A program made the position numbers and the translations under genes. 54,082 bases of DNA from Bradyrhizobium pachyrhizi (GTDB lineage: Bacteria > Pseudomonadota > Alphaproteobacteria > Rhizobiales > Xanthobacteraceae), in assembly GCF_001189245.1 (NCBI RefSeq), contig NZ_LFIQ01000076.1:15678-69759 (forward strand), written 5' to 3'. The notes beneath the pieces were generated by a model. The model ran no database searches. It saw nothing but the letters and a program-made list of their open reading frames with translations, and had not been told where the DNA came from. Numbering within the stretch: position 1 is the stretch's first letter; each line of letters starts with the position of its first letter. Shown in pieces: positions 53,684 through 54,082 of the stretch.

Positions 53684-54082
53684 ATGAAGAAGTTTTTGCT
53701 CGGCACAGTCGCGCTGGCCGCTCTTGCGGGCCCTGCGTTTGCGGCTGACATGCCGGCCCGCACCTATACCAAGGCACCGCCGCCCTATACCGCCCCCGCT
53801 GTCGTCTACAACTGGACCGGTTTCTATATCGGCGGCCATGTCGGCGGCGCGTTCACCGACGGCAACAACCTGATGGGCAGCGACGCGCGCTTCATGGGTG
53901 GTGTGCAGGGCGGCTTCGACTATCAGTTCGCCCCGAACTGGGTGATGGGCGCCGAGGCGCAGTATTCTTGGCTGCCCAACTCCTCGAACAATGGCGTGCT
54001 GCTCCCGGGCGGAACGCTGGTGACCGGCAACACCGACCAGATCGGTTCGGTGACCGGCCGCCTCGGCTACACCTGGGGTCCG
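53684..54082 (+). CDS. outer-membrane beta-barrel protein (Omp25/RopB-like), 5' part only
   Basis: The first 133 codons of a gene cut by the window end. A signal peptide (MKKFLLGTVALAALAGPAFAAD) precedes a Pro/Tyr-rich segment and then the family hallmark NWTGFYIGGHVGGAF. Alternating beta-strand sequence follows (FMGGVQGGFDYQFAPNWVMGAEAQY, VTGRLGYTWG). It belongs to the 8-stranded outer-membrane protein group of rhizobia and Brucella. It is abundant and structural in relatives. The 3' half is missing, so full length is unknown. Confidence 0.88.
   Translation, partial: MKKFLLGTVALAALAGPAFAADMPARTYTKAPPPYTAPAVVYNWTGFYIGGHVGGAFTDGNNLMGSDARFMGGVQGGFDYQFAPNWVMGAEAQYSWLPNSSNNGVLLPGGTLVTGNTDQIGSVTGRLGYTWGP

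Overview
The window is a GC-rich chromosomal segment of an alphaproteobacterium, most likely Bradyrhizobium or a close relative. The signs are a coxMNOP-type oxidase operon, a FixK/FNR box, a CtrA-type box, the Omp25/RopB-style outer membrane protein at the right end, and dispersed palindromic repeats of the kind common in rhizobial genomes. It is ordinary chromosome with accessory blocks. No phage, CRISPR array, rRNA or tRNA was seen.

Layout. 1-8.7 kb: thrS (minus), two periplasmic ClpP/crotonase-fold proteins of the COG3904 type, an MFS exporter, a 55-aa membrane peptide, yidD, a NifU/SufU-like Fe-S scaffold protein, folE and hisI. 8.66-13.9 kb: a B-family (cba3-type) cytochrome oxidase operon, consisting of a di-heme c, a tri-heme c, a 59-aa subunit-IIa-like peptide, CuA subunit II, subunit I and a membrane-anchored di-heme c. 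A perfect FixK/FNR box lies in front of it. 13.9-18.4 kb: a lytic transglycosylase behind a CtrA-type box, a DUF2336 protein, an orphan HPt protein plus receiver protein, and NAD kinase. 18.6-21.5 kb: an S10 serine carboxypeptidase, a REP-like palindrome array and a DUF2189 membrane protein. 22.0-27.6 kb: a second, A-family aa3-type oxidase (coxMNOP plus a subunit IV) and ctaB. 27.7-31.4 kb: small membrane proteins, a winged-helix/TPR regulator and a Gly/Arg-rich secreted protein. 31.5-35.2 kb: a LysR regulator divergent from iorAB, a molybdenum hydroxylase. 35.3-46.4 kb: a copper/heavy-metal efflux island in two transcription units. The first holds a Cys-rich exported protein, a YtkA/FixH-like protein, cusB and cusA. 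The second starts at a CsoR-type operator-promoter and holds a His-rich exported protein, a lipoprotein, a TolC-family protein, a multicopper oxidase, a cupredoxin, CusF and a CDF transporter. 46.5-54.1 kb: a frameshifted MFS pseudogene, a 6PGDH-like oxidoreductase, an acyltransferase-3/SGNH protein bracketed by repeats and next to a gene remnant, a TPR protein, a His-rich secreted protein, a lipoprotein, and the 5' part of an outer membrane beta-barrel gene cut by the window end.

How it fits together. The dominant theme is respiration and metal handling. There are two unrelated copper-containing terminal oxidases, one apparently switched on at low oxygen. Heme O synthase sits beside the second one, and a full periplasmic copper detoxification set lies nearby. 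The best leads are the FixK-box cba3 operon with its tiny subunit, the CsoR-like operator lying inside the promoter of the copper unit with no csoR gene in view, and the orphan HPt/receiver pair with a duplicated GPxRR tail beside a CtrA-boxed transglycosylase. No clearly new defence or mobile system was found.
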